Made by a program: the position numbers and the translations under genes
Shown: one piece after another, positions 1 to 9,231 of the stretch
Layout of the letters: each line of letters starts with the position of its first letter
Numbering within the stretch: position 1 is the first letter of the stretch
Notes under the pieces: model-generated
What the model was told of the DNA's origin: nothing
Seen by the model: the letters and a program-made list of their open reading frames with translations, nothing else
Databases searched by the model: none
NCBI GenBank assembly: GCA_964526965.1
Contig: CAZGML010000013.1
Location: forward strand, 1 to 64,000
Length of the DNA: 64,000 bases
Reading direction: 5' to 3'
Origin: UBA6265 sp964526965
GTDB lineage: Bacteria > Chloroflexota > Chloroflexia > Thermomicrobiales > UBA6265

Positions 1-8
1 GACAACGC

Positions 9-1052
9 ATGTCAACCGATATAACCACCATCCGACAGGAGGCGCTGGATCGCCTGAACAACCTGTCCACCATTGATGAAGCAACCGCATGGGAGGCCGA
101 CTACCTCGGCCCCAAGGGCGCCGTACGGCTCTTCCAGCGCAGCCTGGGGAACCTGCCCGCCGAAGATCGACCAGCCGCCGGCCGCGCCGCCAACGACCTG
201 AGCAAAGAACTGGCCGAGCTCTTCGCCCCAATCAAGGACAAGCTGCAATCCGCCGCGCTCGAGCAGCGCATGGCAGGCGACAGCATCGATGTCACCCTCC
301 CCGGCCGCAAGCCGGTGGCCGGTGCGGCCCACCCGCTCAATCGCATGATCGACGAGCTGATCGAGGTCTTCGCGCAGATGGGCTTCCAAAGCGTTTTCGG
401 TCCCGAGGTAGAGAACGGCAAGTACAACTTCGACCTGCTCAACATCCCCGCCGATCACCCCGCCCGTGATGTGTGGGACACCATCGCTGTGCAGGCTCCG
501 GATGCCGAGCATGTGCTACGCACCCACACCAGCCCCATGCAGGCGCGCACCATGGAACGCATCGACCCGCCGGTTCGCGTGATCGTGCCGGGCAAGGCCT
601 ATCGGTTCGAGGCGCAGGATGCCTCGCACGAGTGGCAGTTCACCCAACTGGAAGGCCTGTTGGTGGACAAGGATGTTCGTCTCACCGACCTCAAGGGTGT
701 GCTGCAGGAGATGGCTCGCCAACTCTTCGGCCCGGAGCGCAAGGTCCGCTTCCGCTGCGATTTCTTCCCATTCGTGGAGCCGGGCGTGGATTTCTCCGTC
801 GACTGCGCGGTCTGCGACGGCAAGGGCTGCCGCGTGTGCAAGCACACCGGCTGGCTGGAGATGGGCGGTGCCGGCATGGTGCACCCCAACGTGCTGAGCG
901 GCGTTGGCTACGATCCGAATGTCTATAGTGGCTTCGCCTTTGGTCTCGGTATCGAGCGCATCATCATGATGAAGTATGGCGTGGATGACATCCGCGCCTT
1001 CCAGGCAAACGACCTGCGTTTCCTGCGCCGGTTTGCCGAAACGGCGGTTTAA
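9..1052 (+). CDS. pheS: Phenylalanine--tRNA ligase alpha subunit
   Basis: PheS is the catalytic subunit of the cytosolic alpha2-beta2 enzyme that charges tRNA-Phe. The 347 residues match the family length. The N-terminal coiled-coil arm covers about the first 90 residues, and class II motifs follow: the motif 2 region with DASHEWQF, then the motif 3 segment GLGIERIIMMKYG near the C terminus. The GMVHP segment of the Phe site is also present. A four-cysteine cluster (C266, C269, C274, C277) sits in the short insertion before TGWLEMGG; the spacing looks able to bind zinc, which is my inference. Only eight bases precede the ATG, so the ribosome site and promoter cannot be judged. pheT follows after a palindromic gap and is probably co-transcribed. 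Confidence 0.97.
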   Translation: MSTDITTIRQEALDRLNNLSTIDEATAWEADYLGPKGAVRLFQRSLGNLPAEDRPAAGRAANDLSKELAELFAPIKDKLQSAALEQRMAGDSIDVTLPGRKPVAGAAHPLNRMIDELIEVFAQMGFQSVFGPEVENGKYNFDLLNIPADHPARDVWDTIAVQAPDAEHVLRTHTSPMQARTMERIDPPVRVIVPGKAYRFEAQDASHEWQFTQLEGLLVDKDVRLTDLKGVLQEMARQLFGPERKVRFRCDFFPFVEPGVDFSVDCAVCDGKGCRVCKHTGWLEMGGAGMVHPNVLSGVGYDPNVYSGFAFGLGIERIIMMKYGVDDIRAFQANDLRFLRRFAETAV

Positions 1053-1056
1053 CACT

Positions 1057-1190
1057 GTCATTCAGAGCGTAGGCGAAGCCGGAGCGAAGAATCCCCCGGC
1101 GAAGCCGTTAGTGCTCAACCAGTGCCGTGTTCCGCCTTCGGCGGTGCGCTTCGCGCGGGGATTCTTCGGGCCTTCGGCCCTCTGAATGAC
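1057..1190. repeat. Palindromic repeat element between pheS and pheT
   Basis: The gap is filled by a long imperfect inverted repeat. The outer arms are GTCATTCAGAG (1057-1067) and CTCTGAATGAC (1180-1190). A second pair inside is GAAGAATCCCC (1086-1096) and GGGGATTCTTC (1157-1167). Short nested hairpins such as GGGCCTTCGGCCC (1168-1180) lie between. Elements of this look are dispersed in many environmental genomes, but its copy number here is unknown. As RNA it would fold into a cruciform-like stem in the pheS-pheT message, so it could also influence expression or termination. No open reading frame or transposase is present. Confidence 0.75.
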
Positions 1191-1209
1191 GGACAATGGA
1201 GAACACTAC

Positions 1210-3660
1210 ATGAAAGCACCAATCAGCTGGCTGAAAGACATGGTCAGCATCGATGTCAGCGCCGAGGAACTCGCCGAGCGCATGACTATGGCCGGCATGG
1301 AAGCTGAGCAAATCGAACATATCGGCTCCGAATGGGACAAGGTATTTGTCGGCGAGGTGTTGGACATCCGCCAGCATCCCGACGCCGACCGCCTGGTATT
1401 GGCCGATGTGGTGGCCGGCGAGCATCAGCTCACGGTCGTGACCGGCGCACCAAACATCGCCAAGGGCCAGAAGGTCGCCCTGGCGCTTGCCGGTGCTCGC
1501 CTGGTGGATGCCTATGCCGATGAGCTCAAGTACAAGACGCTCAAACCGGGCAAAATCCGTGGTATCCAAAGCGAGGGTATGGTCTGCTCCGAAAAGGAGC
1601 TGGGTCTCTCGGAGGAGCATGAGGGCATCCTTGTGCTGCCAGACGATGCCCCGGTGGGCGCAACGCTGCAGGAGTACCTGGGCGACACCGTGATTGAGTT
1701 CGACATCACCACGAACATGGTCCACGCATTCAGCATGCGCGGGCTCGCCGGCGAGATCGGCGCCATTCTCGATACACCCGTGCAGGAACCTGCCTACGCC
1801 AGCATAGACGACGTACCAACCCAGGAGAACCTGGTGACCATTGAGGCGCCGGATGCATGCAGTCGCTACCTGGGCGTGGTGATTGACGGCATCAAAATCC
1901 AGCCGAGCCCGCAGTGGCTGCAGAGCCGCCTCACAGCCGCCGGATTGCGACCGGTCAACAACATCGTCGATGTCACCAACTATGTGATGCTCGAGATCGG
2001 TCAGCCACTGCACGCGTTCGATTTGCGCGATGTCGCCGGCGAGAAGATCATCGTGCGCAATGCGAAAGAAGGCGAGCAGATGGAGACGCTCGACCACGTC
2101 ACCCGCACGTTCACTGCAGACGACCTGCTCATTACCGATGGCGAAAAGCCGGTGGCCGTTGCCGGTGTGATGGGTGGTGTCAATAGCGAGGTGGTCGACG
2201 ATACCACCAGCATCCTGCTGGAGAGCGCGAACTTCAACATGGTGAGCGTTCGTCACACCGCCCGTCGCATCAAACTCCGCAGCGATGCAAGTGGTCGCTA
2301 CGAGCGTGGGCTGGATCCCAACCTCAGTTGGGAAGCCGGTATGCGCGCCGTGCAACTGATCCTCGACATCTGCCCCAACGCCAGGGTGCGTCACTACGAC
2401 GACGAATATCCAAGCCGCCGTGAACCGATTGCGATCACCTTCCCGTTCGAACGCATCGAGAAGCTGCTGGGCATGAAGATCGAAGAGCAGACCGTTGAGC
2501 GCGTGTTGAATCGACTGGGATTCGCACCGCAGCTCGCCGATGGCCAGATATCTGTCACGGTCCCGACGAATCGCAGCGATGTCACGATTCCGGAAGACAT
2601 CATCGAAGAAGTTGCGCGCATCGTTGGCTACGACAACCTCCCGGCTACCCTGCCGGTGGGCCAAACGCCGCACGTGGAGCGCGACCCGCAGTTCCTGATG
2701 GAGCGTGAGGCTCGCAACGTCCTCACCGGAGCCGGTGCCTTTGAAGCGCGCAGCTACATCACCGTGAGTGAAGAAAACCTCACTCGCTGGAAGGACATCA
2801 CCCGGGAATCCGATCCAGCGCACACCGTTCGCCTGGTGAACCCGATGAACGAGGAAGAGCCGGTGTTGCGCACCAGCCTGATCCCTCGGTTGATTGATGC
2901 TGTCGCCGAAAACCTGAAGCACGAGCGGAGCGTGCGATTGTTCGAGATCGGCCACGCCTTCTACAGTCACGAGCCAAACGAGTTGCCGCAGGAGCCATCG
3001 CACCTGGCGATTGTTGGTGCTGGCTATCGCGAGGATTTCGACCGCTTTGCCCCGCAGATCAAGAAGCTCTCCCCGGAAGAGCATGAGGCGCAGCTCATCG
3101 ACTTCTTCGACGTAAAGGGCGCATTGGATGCAGCCCTGGCTCGCGTGACAAACCACGAGATCGCCTACGAACCATCCGAGCACCCCGCCCTGCATCCGGG
3201 CAGAACCGCACGGATTACCGCCAATGGTGAGTGGGTCGGGACTATCGGAGAAGTCCGTCCAGACCTCGCACACGAGCTCGGCGTATCCGACATGCGCCTT
3301 GTGGTGGCCGAAGTGGACCTGACCGCCATCCGCGAAGGATGGGAGTCCGTCACGAAGGAGATCATCAAGGTCGATCACTACCTGCCGGTGGAGCAGGACT
3401 TCGCCTTCCTGGTGGACAAGTCCGTGCCGGCAGTGGATGTGGAGCAGGCACTGCGCCGCAACGCAGGTCCGCTGTTGAGCAAGATCGTGCTGTTTGACGT
3501 GTTTGAAGGCGAACAACTCGGCGAGGGCAAGAAGAGCCTGGCCTATCGCCTCACCTTCACCGCTCCAGACCGCGCCCTCACCGACGCGGAAATGGAGAAA
3601 CAGCGCAAGAAGATCCAGAAGGGCGTGAAGAAGCTCGTGGGCGGCGAGATGCGGATGTAA
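1210..3660 (+). CDS. pheT: Phenylalanine--tRNA ligase beta subunit
   Basis: PheT is the beta subunit of phenylalanyl-tRNA synthetase and carries editing and tRNA-binding domains. At 816 residues it has the full bacterial architecture: an N-terminal OB-fold tRNA-binding domain (about residues 40-150), B3/B4 editing region, B5 domain, a catalytic-like core, and a C-terminal anticodon-binding FDX-ACB domain (the last 95 or so residues). I chose the ATG that begins MKAPISWLKDMV, preceded by GGAG at 1197-1200. A further in-frame ATG at 1186 lies inside the right arm of the palindromic repeat and has no ribosome site. Confidence 0.96.
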   Translation: MKAPISWLKDMVSIDVSAEELAERMTMAGMEAEQIEHIGSEWDKVFVGEVLDIRQHPDADRLVLADVVAGEHQLTVVTGAPNIAKGQKVALALAGARLVDAYADELKYKTLKPGKIRGIQSEGMVCSEKELGLSEEHEGILVLPDDAPVGATLQEYLGDTVIEFDITTNMVHAFSMRGLAGEIGAILDTPVQEPAYASIDDVPTQENLVTIEAPDACSRYLGVVIDGIKIQPSPQWLQSRLTAAGLRPVNNIVDVTNYVMLEIGQPLHAFDLRDVAGEKIIVRNAKEGEQMETLDHVTRTFTADDLLITDGEKPVAVAGVMGGVNSEVVDDTTSILLESANFNMVSVRHTARRIKLRSDASGRYERGLDPNLSWEAGMRAVQLILDICPNARVRHYDDEYPSRREPIAITFPFERIEKLLGMKIEEQTVERVLNRLGFAPQLADGQISVTVPTNRSDVTIPEDIIEEVARIVGYDNLPATLPVGQTPHVERDPQFLMEREARNVLTGAGAFEARSYITVSEENLTRWKDITRESDPAHTVRLVNPMNEEEPVLRTSLIPRLIDAVAENLKHERSVRLFEIGHAFYSHEPNELPQEPSHLAIVGAGYREDFDRFAPQIKKLSPEEHEAQLIDFFDVKGALDAALARVTNHEIAYEPSEHPALHPGRTARITANGEWVGTIGEVRPDLAHELGVSDMRLVVAEVDLTAIREGWESVTKEIIKVDHYLPVEQDFAFLVDKSVPAVDVEQALRRNAGPLLSKIVLFDVFEGEQLGEGKKSLAYRLTFTAPDRALTDAEMEKQRKKIQKGVKKLVGGEMRM

Positions 3661-3853
3661 CGACGACTCGTAGCGGCGGACCTACGTGTCCGCCCAAATC
3701 GACGAATCGTAGGCCCGGGGTGCCGAAGGCGGCCGAGGCAAAGCCGAGCAGCGGAGCGAGCCCTTATCCCCGGGCACCAGGGGAATCCAGGCTCCCCATG
3801 CCTGACAGCGATCCCTTCGGGATCGACCCCGGATATGAAATCCGGGCCTACAG
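3661..3853. repeat. Cluster of palindromic intergenic repeats upstream of hisD
   Basis: This stretch is nearly all secondary structure. A 13-base near-identical direct repeat, CGACGA(C/A)TCGTAG, occurs at 3661-3673 and 3700-3712. GGCGGAC (3675-3681) pairs with GTCCGCC (3688-3694). GTAGGCCCGG (3709-3718) pairs with CCGGGCCTAC (3842-3851), enclosing small hairpins: GATCCCTTCGGGATC (3810-3824) and CCCGGAT/AATCCGGG (3828-3846). There is no coding potential of its own. It may serve as a pheT terminator, a hisD leader, or simply be a mobile palindromic repeat. Confidence 0.7.
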
Positions 3854-3870
3854 ATCTGAAGAGAGCAACA

Positions 3871-5211
3871 ATGACCATACAAATACGGACTCTATCTTCA
3901 AATACCGAGGCGTTATCCGCCCTCACCCGCACCGGGTCACAACCGGAGCCGACGCTGCCGCAACACATCGTCGATGCAAACACCGAAATCTTTGGGAAGG
4001 TGCTCACCGCCCACCAGGTGGTCGAACGCATCATCTCCGAGGTTCGGGCCGATGGTGACGACGCGATCCGCAAGTACACAAAGCTGTACGACGGTCGTGA
4101 ACCCGGCGAACTGGAAGTACCCCGCGAGGAGTGGCACGCAGCGCTCAACCGTATCGATCCTGCGCTGAAATCCGCGCTGGAACTGGCCGCTGACCGCATC
4201 CGTACGTTCCACGAGAAGCAAAAGAATGAAAGCTGGTTCGATGCCGGCGATCTCGGTATCTTCGGGCAAGTCATCCGTCCACTCAACCGGGTGGGCATCT
4301 ATACCCCAGGCGGATCCGCTGCCCTCCCCTCGTCGCTGCTGATGACAGCCGTGCCAGCCCGTGTTGCCGGCGTGGAGGACATCGTCATCGCCGCCCCGCC
4401 CCGGGGTGATGAGGGCGTGCCAGATGTGATCCTGGCGGCGGCGGCTATCGCCGGCGTGGACCGGGTCTTCGCCATTGGTGGTGCCCAGGCGATCGCTGCC
4501 ATGGCTCACGGCACGGAATCGGTGCCAGCCGTCGACAAGATCTGTGGTCCCGGCAACATCTTCGTGACCGTCGCCAAACAGCAGGTATCCGGCACCGTCG
4601 CCATCGACCAAATCGCCGGCCCGACCGAGACACTTGTTGTCGCAGACGACTCCGCCGACCTGGAACTGGTTGCTGCCGACATGATTGCCCAGGCCGAGCA
4701 CGATGCCCTGGCAAGCTCCATCCTGGTCACGACCAGCGAGCGCATTGCCAACGACATCGCAGCGGAACTGAACACGCAGGCTGCCGAGCTTCCACGTGAA
4801 GAAACGATTCGGGCATCGTTGCAATCCAACGGCGTGGTGGCATTGGTCGACTCGTTAGAAGCAGCGATTGAATGCGCCAACGCCTATGCCCCGGAGCACA
4901 TGTGCCTGCTGGTAGAAGACCCCTGGGCACTAGTGCCCCTGGTTCGCAATGCGGGTGGGATATTTGTCGGTGAAAACAGCCCTGAGGCCCTGGGCGACTA
5001 CACCGCTGGTCCAAGTCACGTTATGCCGACCAGTGGAACTGCCCGCTTTAGCTCGCCAACGAACGTGCTGGATTTCCAGAAGATCATCTCGTTGGCTGCA
5101 GGAAACAACAAGGCAATCGATGAGCTGGGCGATGCCACAATCCGCATCGCGCAGGCAGAGGGCCTGGATGGCCACGCGGCCTCGATCATCCGACGCCAAA
5201 AGCGGAACTAG
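3871..5211 (+). CDS. hisD: Histidinol dehydrogenase
   Basis: HisD catalyses the last two steps of histidine synthesis, the NAD-dependent oxidation of L-histidinol to L-histidine. The 446 residues match the family. Visible signatures are KICGPGNIFVTVAK, the zinc-site segment AEHDALASS, the catalytic pair in APEHM, and GDYTAGPSHVMPTSGTARF near the C terminus. The start is the ATG of MTIQIR, preceded by GAAGAGAG; a longer frame opens at 3835 inside the repeat and looks spurious. No other his genes are nearby, so hisD stands alone here, as is common outside enterobacteria. Confidence 0.96.
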   Translation: MTIQIRTLSSNTEALSALTRTGSQPEPTLPQHIVDANTEIFGKVLTAHQVVERIISEVRADGDDAIRKYTKLYDGREPGELEVPREEWHAALNRIDPALKSALELAADRIRTFHEKQKNESWFDAGDLGIFGQVIRPLNRVGIYTPGGSAALPSSLLMTAVPARVAGVEDIVIAAPPRGDEGVPDVILAAAAIAGVDRVFAIGGAQAIAAMAHGTESVPAVDKICGPGNIFVTVAKQQVSGTVAIDQIAGPTETLVVADDSADLELVAADMIAQAEHDALASSILVTTSERIANDIAAELNTQAAELPREETIRASLQSNGVVALVDSLEAAIECANAYAPEHMCLLVEDPWALVPLVRNAGGIFVGENSPEALGDYTAGPSHVMPTSGTARFSSPTNVLDFQKIISLAAGNNKAIDELGDATIRIAQAEGLDGHAASIIRRQKRN

Positions 5212-5231
5212 CCCCTGCACTCACAGATGAA

Positions 5232-5813
5232 TTATCCGGCCGCCAGTTGCTTCAACGCGGCCACGATCTGATCCTCGACGGTTGCGCCGTCGGGGATTTC
5301 GATCTTCCCGAGAGCGCCCTTCGCCTCATTGGTGGTATATCCAAGCGCGAGCAGTGCTTCCATCGCATCGTCGTTGGTGTGGCTGACCTTCGCCACCTCC
5401 GCATCGATGTTCTCGGGCAGCTTGCCTCGAAGATCCAGGAGGATACGGCTCGCTGTCTTCTTGCCGACGCCGGGAACGGATGTCAGCATATCGATCTGCT
5501 CGTTTGCAATGACAGTCAGCAGTTCGTCTGCTGCGAACCTGGAGAGAATGGCCAGGCCGAGGCGTGGCCCGATGCTGTTGACACTAATCAACGTCTGAAA
5601 CCACTGCAGATCAGCCGGAGTGAGGAAACCAAACAGCAGGTTGGCGTCTTCGCGCACCACCATATGGGTATGAAACTCCTGCGGACCCTGCAGGTTCGGC
5701 GCAGCATCGACCACCCGATTCGTGGTCATCACGCGGTACAGCACGCCCTGCACATCCACGATAACCGCATCTGGCTCAACCCGGTGGATGGTCCCAATTA
5801 ATCCTGCAATCAT
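5232..5813 (-). CDS. ruvA: Holliday junction branch migration protein RuvA
   Basis: RuvA binds four-way DNA junctions and loads the RuvB motor. The 193-residue protein has the N-terminal OB domain starting MIAGLIGTI, the helix-hairpin-helix region including GVGKKTASRILLDL (about residues 105-125), and the C-terminal RuvB-binding domain after an acidic linker. A GAGGAC ribosome site precedes the ATG. It is separated by 20 bases from the convergent hisD stop. The usual neighbours ruvB and ruvC are not in the window. Confidence 0.95.
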   Translation of the reverse strand: MIAGLIGTIHRVEPDAVIVDVQGVLYRVMTTNRVVDAAPNLQGPQEFHTHMVVREDANLLFGFLTPADLQWFQTLISVNSIGPRLGLAILSRFAADELLTVIANEQIDMLTSVPGVGKKTASRILLDLRGKLPENIDAEVAKVSHTNDDAMEALLALGYTTNEAKGALGKIEIPDGATVEDQIVAALKQLAAG

Positions 5814-5874
5814 GACGTCCTCACAGTCTCAACCTCGTCAGGAATCGTACCAGAGTTGCGGGTAAACTGGACGC

Positions 5875-6729
5875 ATGAAGAACGAAACACCTATCGTGGA
5901 CGCGCACGTACACATCTTTCCACCGGAGATGATTTCCAGGCGAGAGCAGCTGCTACAAGAGGACGACTGGTTTGGCGTTGCATTCGGCCATCCCAAAGCG
6001 AGGATGACTACCGCCGAGGACCTCATCGCCAGCATGGACAAGGCGGGAGTTGATATCTCCATCGTCGTCGGCTGGCCGTGGGGCACCAACGCGCTCTGTG
6101 CCGAGCATAACGACTACCTCGCCGACACCGCCCGTCGCTGGCCAGATCGTATTCGCTGGTTGGGCATATTCAACCCCGTTGCGGAGGGAGCCCTGGAAGA
6201 AATCACCCGTTGCGCAGATATGGGTGCGAGTGGGTTCGGCGAGCTCAACGCCGATGGGCAGGGGTTTAGGTGGTCCGATTCATCTCACTATGAGGATGCC
6301 ATCACCGCCATAGCCTCGCTGGATTTGCCGGTGATGGCGCACACATCCGAGCCGGTAGGTCACATCTATCCCGGCAAAGGATTCGCCCATCCGCAGGAGA
6401 TACTCACAGCTATCGAGACTGTGCCGATTGCCAAATGGGTACTGGCTCACTGGGGTGGTGGACTCCCCTTCTATGAGTTGATGCCAGAGGTAAAAGTGGC
6501 CTGCGCCAATGTTAGCTACGACAGCGCGGCTACAAGCTACCTGTATGATCCGGCCGTTTTCCGTAACGTCATCGACCTGGTCGGGATCGAAAAAGTCCTC
6601 TTCGGCAGCGACTGGCCTGTGCTGGCGCAGGGTCGGCTAATCAAACGCATTCACGAGGCGCAGCTCAGCGATATCGAGCGGGCAGCAGTACTCGGCGGCA
6701 ATGCATTACGAATTTACGGAATATCCTAA
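5875..6729 (+). CDS. Amidohydrolase-2 family metal-dependent hydrolase
   Basis: This 284-residue protein belongs to the amidohydrolase-related TIM-barrel family (PF04909 type). The HxH metal motif is in VDAHVHIF near the N terminus, the mid-barrel His is in LAHWGGG, and the catalytic Asp lies in FGSDWPV near the C terminus. Family members decarboxylate or hydrolyse aromatic and lactone-like substrates; the substrate here cannot be told from sequence. No convincing ribosome site precedes the ATG, so a leaderless message is possible. Its last four bases overlap the convergent trpF end. Confidence 0.8.
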   Translation: MKNETPIVDAHVHIFPPEMISRREQLLQEDDWFGVAFGHPKARMTTAEDLIASMDKAGVDISIVVGWPWGTNALCAEHNDYLADTARRWPDRIRWLGIFNPVAEGALEEITRCADMGASGFGELNADGQGFRWSDSSHYEDAITAIASLDLPVMAHTSEPVGHIYPGKGFAHPQEILTAIETVPIAKWVLAHWGGGLPFYELMPEVKVACANVSYDSAATSYLYDPAVFRNVIDLVGIEKVLFGSDWPVLAQGRLIKRIHEAQLSDIERAAVLGGNALRIYGIS

Positions 6730-7367
6730 TAGACTGGTGCGGCTTCGCGGGCATTACGCACGAAGTCTCGTAACTTCTGCGGATCCTTCACGTCATCAGT
6801 CTCTGTGCCACTGCTGGTATCCACACCCATCGGGTTCACCTGCCGAATCGCGGTGGCGACGTTGTTCGGATCTAGTCCACCTGCCAATACAATCGGGTAA
6901 CGGGCGGCTATCTCATGCAGCAGGTGCCAGTCTGCCTTTGTGCCGCTGCCTCCGTAGGATCCTGCGCTGTACCCATCCACAATCACAAGCTCGGCACCGT
7001 TGGGGTGATTGAGCCACGCGTCAACTTCGCGAGTAGCATCGTTGATATTGGTGCCTGGAGGGAACCGCAATGCCTTGATCACCGGCATCTCGAGCTCATC
7101 CAGAATGTCCACCGGCTCGTTCCCGCTGAGCTGAATCATATCCAGCCGCGCATCCTGGAAAAGCTGGCTCAACTCTGCGCTTGAGCGATTGACCGTCACA
7201 CCCACAATCGTCGGTGGCGAGACGAGGCTTTCCCGCAACCCGGCAACGAATTCAGGCGTCACCTGACGCTTGCTCTCGGCCAGGATGAAACCCAACGCAT
7301 TGGCTTCGGCCTCCATCGCGGCCCGTGCATCATCAACGGTCCGGAGTCCGCACAACTTCACGAACAT
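6726..7367 (-). CDS. trpF: Phosphoribosylanthranilate isomerase
   Basis: TrpF converts phosphoribosylanthranilate to the carboxyphenylamino-deoxyribulose phosphate, the third step of the tryptophan branch. The 213-residue protein starts MFVKLCGLRT, with the catalytic Cys in KLCG. The phosphate-binding segments LAGGLDPNNV and GVDTSSGTE are present. The start ATG shares one base with the trpC stop (TGATG), indicating translational coupling. It is the last gene of the trpEGDCF operon; a longer frame opens at 7457 inside trpC but is excluded by this junction. Confidence 0.95.
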   Translation of the reverse strand: MFVKLCGLRTVDDARAAMEAEANALGFILAESKRQVTPEFVAGLRESLVSPPTIVGVTVNRSSAELSQLFQDARLDMIQLSGNEPVDILDELEMPVIKALRFPPGTNINDATREVDAWLNHPNGAELVIVDGYSAGSYGGSGTKADWHLLHEIAARYPIVLAGGLDPNNVATAIRQVNPMGVDTSSGTETDDVKDPQKLRDFVRNAREAAPVY

Positions 7368-8173
7368 CAGGTCCGCCTCACATTCGCGAGTTCGCGCACC
7401 GCGGCCGCACGATCCTGCTGCAAAATAAGCGACTCCCCCACCACAATGGCATGGCATCCGGCCGCAACCATGCGCTCTGCATCATCGACGGTGAAGATTC
7501 CGCTCTCGCCAACGATGGTTGTGCCCTTCGGCAGTTGGGGTGCAATGCGTTCAGTCGTAGCAAGATCGGTGTTGAACGAGCGCAAGTCTCGATTGTTGAT
7601 GCCGATAAGCGATGCACCGCTTTTCACGGCTCGCTCGGTTTCTTCTTCATCGTGGACCTCAACCAACGCCTGCATGCCCAATGATTCGGCGTGTTCACGA
7701 AAGTCCTTAAGCTGGGCATCGTCCAGGGAGGCAGCGATCAACAACACCATGCTTGCGCCATTCGCACGCGCCTGGTCGATCTGGTAACTATCGATCGTAA
7801 AATCCTTGCGCAACACTGGCACTCGTCCCGCTGCTGCCTTTACCACCTCACGGAGATCACCCAGGGTTCCCTGGAAAAATGGCTCGTCTGTCAGGCAACT
7901 GATCGCCGCAGCTCCACCGGCGCAGTACGACTCGGTAACATCGGTCGGAGACACTTCGACGGGGAACCGCCCCTTGCTGGGAGATGCCCGCTTGAACTCG
8001 GCGATAACGGCCAGCGAATCGCGCTGGAAGGTGGTGGGAATGGCTTGCGGTGCAAAGCGCACATTCGCCGCCATTTGTTCCGGAGAGGTCTTCCTCTTGT
8101 CTGCAGCAACGGTTTCAACCGTTTGCGCCAGAATCCGATCGAGATATGTGCCGGTTTCGTGAACGTGGGTCAT
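7367..8173 (-). CDS. trpC: Indole-3-glycerol-phosphate synthase
   Basis: TrpC is the TIM-barrel enzyme that closes the indole ring to give indole-3-glycerol phosphate. The 268 residues show the family signatures: EFKRASPSKG with the active-site Lys, LRKDF with the second Lys, GINNRDL, and GESGI for phosphate binding. Its start overlaps the trpD stop by four bases (ATGA), and its stop overlaps the trpF start by one base. Confidence 0.96.
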   Translation of the reverse strand: MTHVHETGTYLDRILAQTVETVAADKRKTSPEQMAANVRFAPQAIPTTFQRDSLAVIAEFKRASPSKGRFPVEVSPTDVTESYCAGGAAAISCLTDEPFFQGTLGDLREVVKAAAGRVPVLRKDFTIDSYQIDQARANGASMVLLIAASLDDAQLKDFREHAESLGMQALVEVHDEEETERAVKSGASLIGINNRDLRSFNTDLATTERIAPQLPKGTTIVGESGIFTVDDAERMVAAGCHAIVVGESLILQQDRAAAVRELANVRRT

Positions 8174-9216
8174 GCTGTCATCTCCTGCGTTAGCGTAATC
8201 AGCTTCTCCAGCTTGGCCATCGCCTTGCCGGAGTCGATCATCTCTGCTGCGATCCTGACCCCGTCGCCAAACGATTCGGCTGCATCTGCGGCGTAGATTC
8301 CCGCACCCGCGTTGAGCAGGGTGACCGTTCGACGCGGTCCATTCTCGCCACGGAGAACACTGAGCGTAATCTCTTTGTTCCGCTGCGCATCGCCACCGCG
8401 AAGGGCCGAAGGCTCGGCTCGTTCCAGTCCGAAATCCTCAGGGGTGACATCGTAGGTCTCGATAGTGCCCCTGGCTGCGTTGTAATCGGTCACCCGGGTC
8501 GTACCCTGTACACCCACTTCATCCATCCCCTCTTCCGCATGCACAAGCACGGAGTGCTGGCTCCCGAGTACTTGTAGCACCTCGGCAAGTTGATGGGCGA
8601 TTTTGGGAATTCCAACGCCGATCAGCTGATGCCTTGCCCCGGCCGGATTGGTGAGCGGCCCGAGCAGGTTGAAGATCGTGCGTACGCCCATCTGCTTACG
8701 CGCTGGTCCAACGAATCGCATTGCCGGGTGATACGCCGGGGCGTACATAAACCCGACGCCCACCTGTTCCACACAATCCTCGACCTGTCGCGGCGTAAGC
8801 TCGATCTCCACACCAAGCGCTTCCAGTACATCCGCGGAGCCACACTGGCTACTGGCTGCGCGGTTGCCATGTTTGGCGATCCGTACACCAGCTGCAGCGA
8901 TCACAAATGTCGCGGTGGTGCTGATATTGAAGGAGTTGCTGTTATCTCCCCCGGTACCGCAGGTATCGAGTAGTGGCTTGTTATCGGCATCTATATCGAC
9001 GCTTACAGCGTGCTCGCGCATGGCACGGGCGAAGCCGGCGATTTCGTTGGTGGTTTCGCCCTTCATGCGCAATCCAACTGCAAGAGCGCCGATCTGCGCG
9101 TCGGTAGCCTCGCCGTCCATGATCATGTTCATGGCGGCTTCGGCCTGTTCCTGGCTGAGCTCCTGGCCATCGACAACGGAGCGCAGCACCTCCTGAATTC
9201 TGATTTCTGGGGACAT
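8170..9216 (-). CDS. trpD: Anthranilate phosphoribosyltransferase
   Basis: TrpD joins anthranilate to PRPP. The protein has 348 residues with the family glycine-rich PRPP loop DTCGTGGD followed by NSFNIST at about residues 85-100, and the anthranilate-site segment KHGNRAASSQCGSAD. It is preceded by GGAG six bases before the ATG and lies 15 bases after trpG. It is not fused to trpG, unlike in enterobacteria. Confidence 0.96.
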   Translation of the reverse strand: MSPEIRIQEVLRSVVDGQELSQEQAEAAMNMIMDGEATDAQIGALAVGLRMKGETTNEIAGFARAMREHAVSVDIDADNKPLLDTCGTGGDNSNSFNISTTATFVIAAAGVRIAKHGNRAASSQCGSADVLEALGVEIELTPRQVEDCVEQVGVGFMYAPAYHPAMRFVGPARKQMGVRTIFNLLGPLTNPAGARHQLIGVGIPKIAHQLAEVLQVLGSQHSVLVHAEEGMDEVGVQGTTRVTDYNAARGTIETYDVTPEDFGLERAEPSALRGGDAQRNKEITLSVLRGENGPRRTVTLLNAGAGIYAADAAESFGDGVRIAAEMIDSGKAMAKLEKLITLTQEMTA

Positions 9217-9231
9217 ACGTAACTCCGAAGG

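Noticed and set aside
1108..3516. Long antisense open frame opposite pheT (about 800 residues)
   Set aside because: It is the shadow of pheT codon bias in a high-GC gene; the protein has no family resemblance and no ribosome site.
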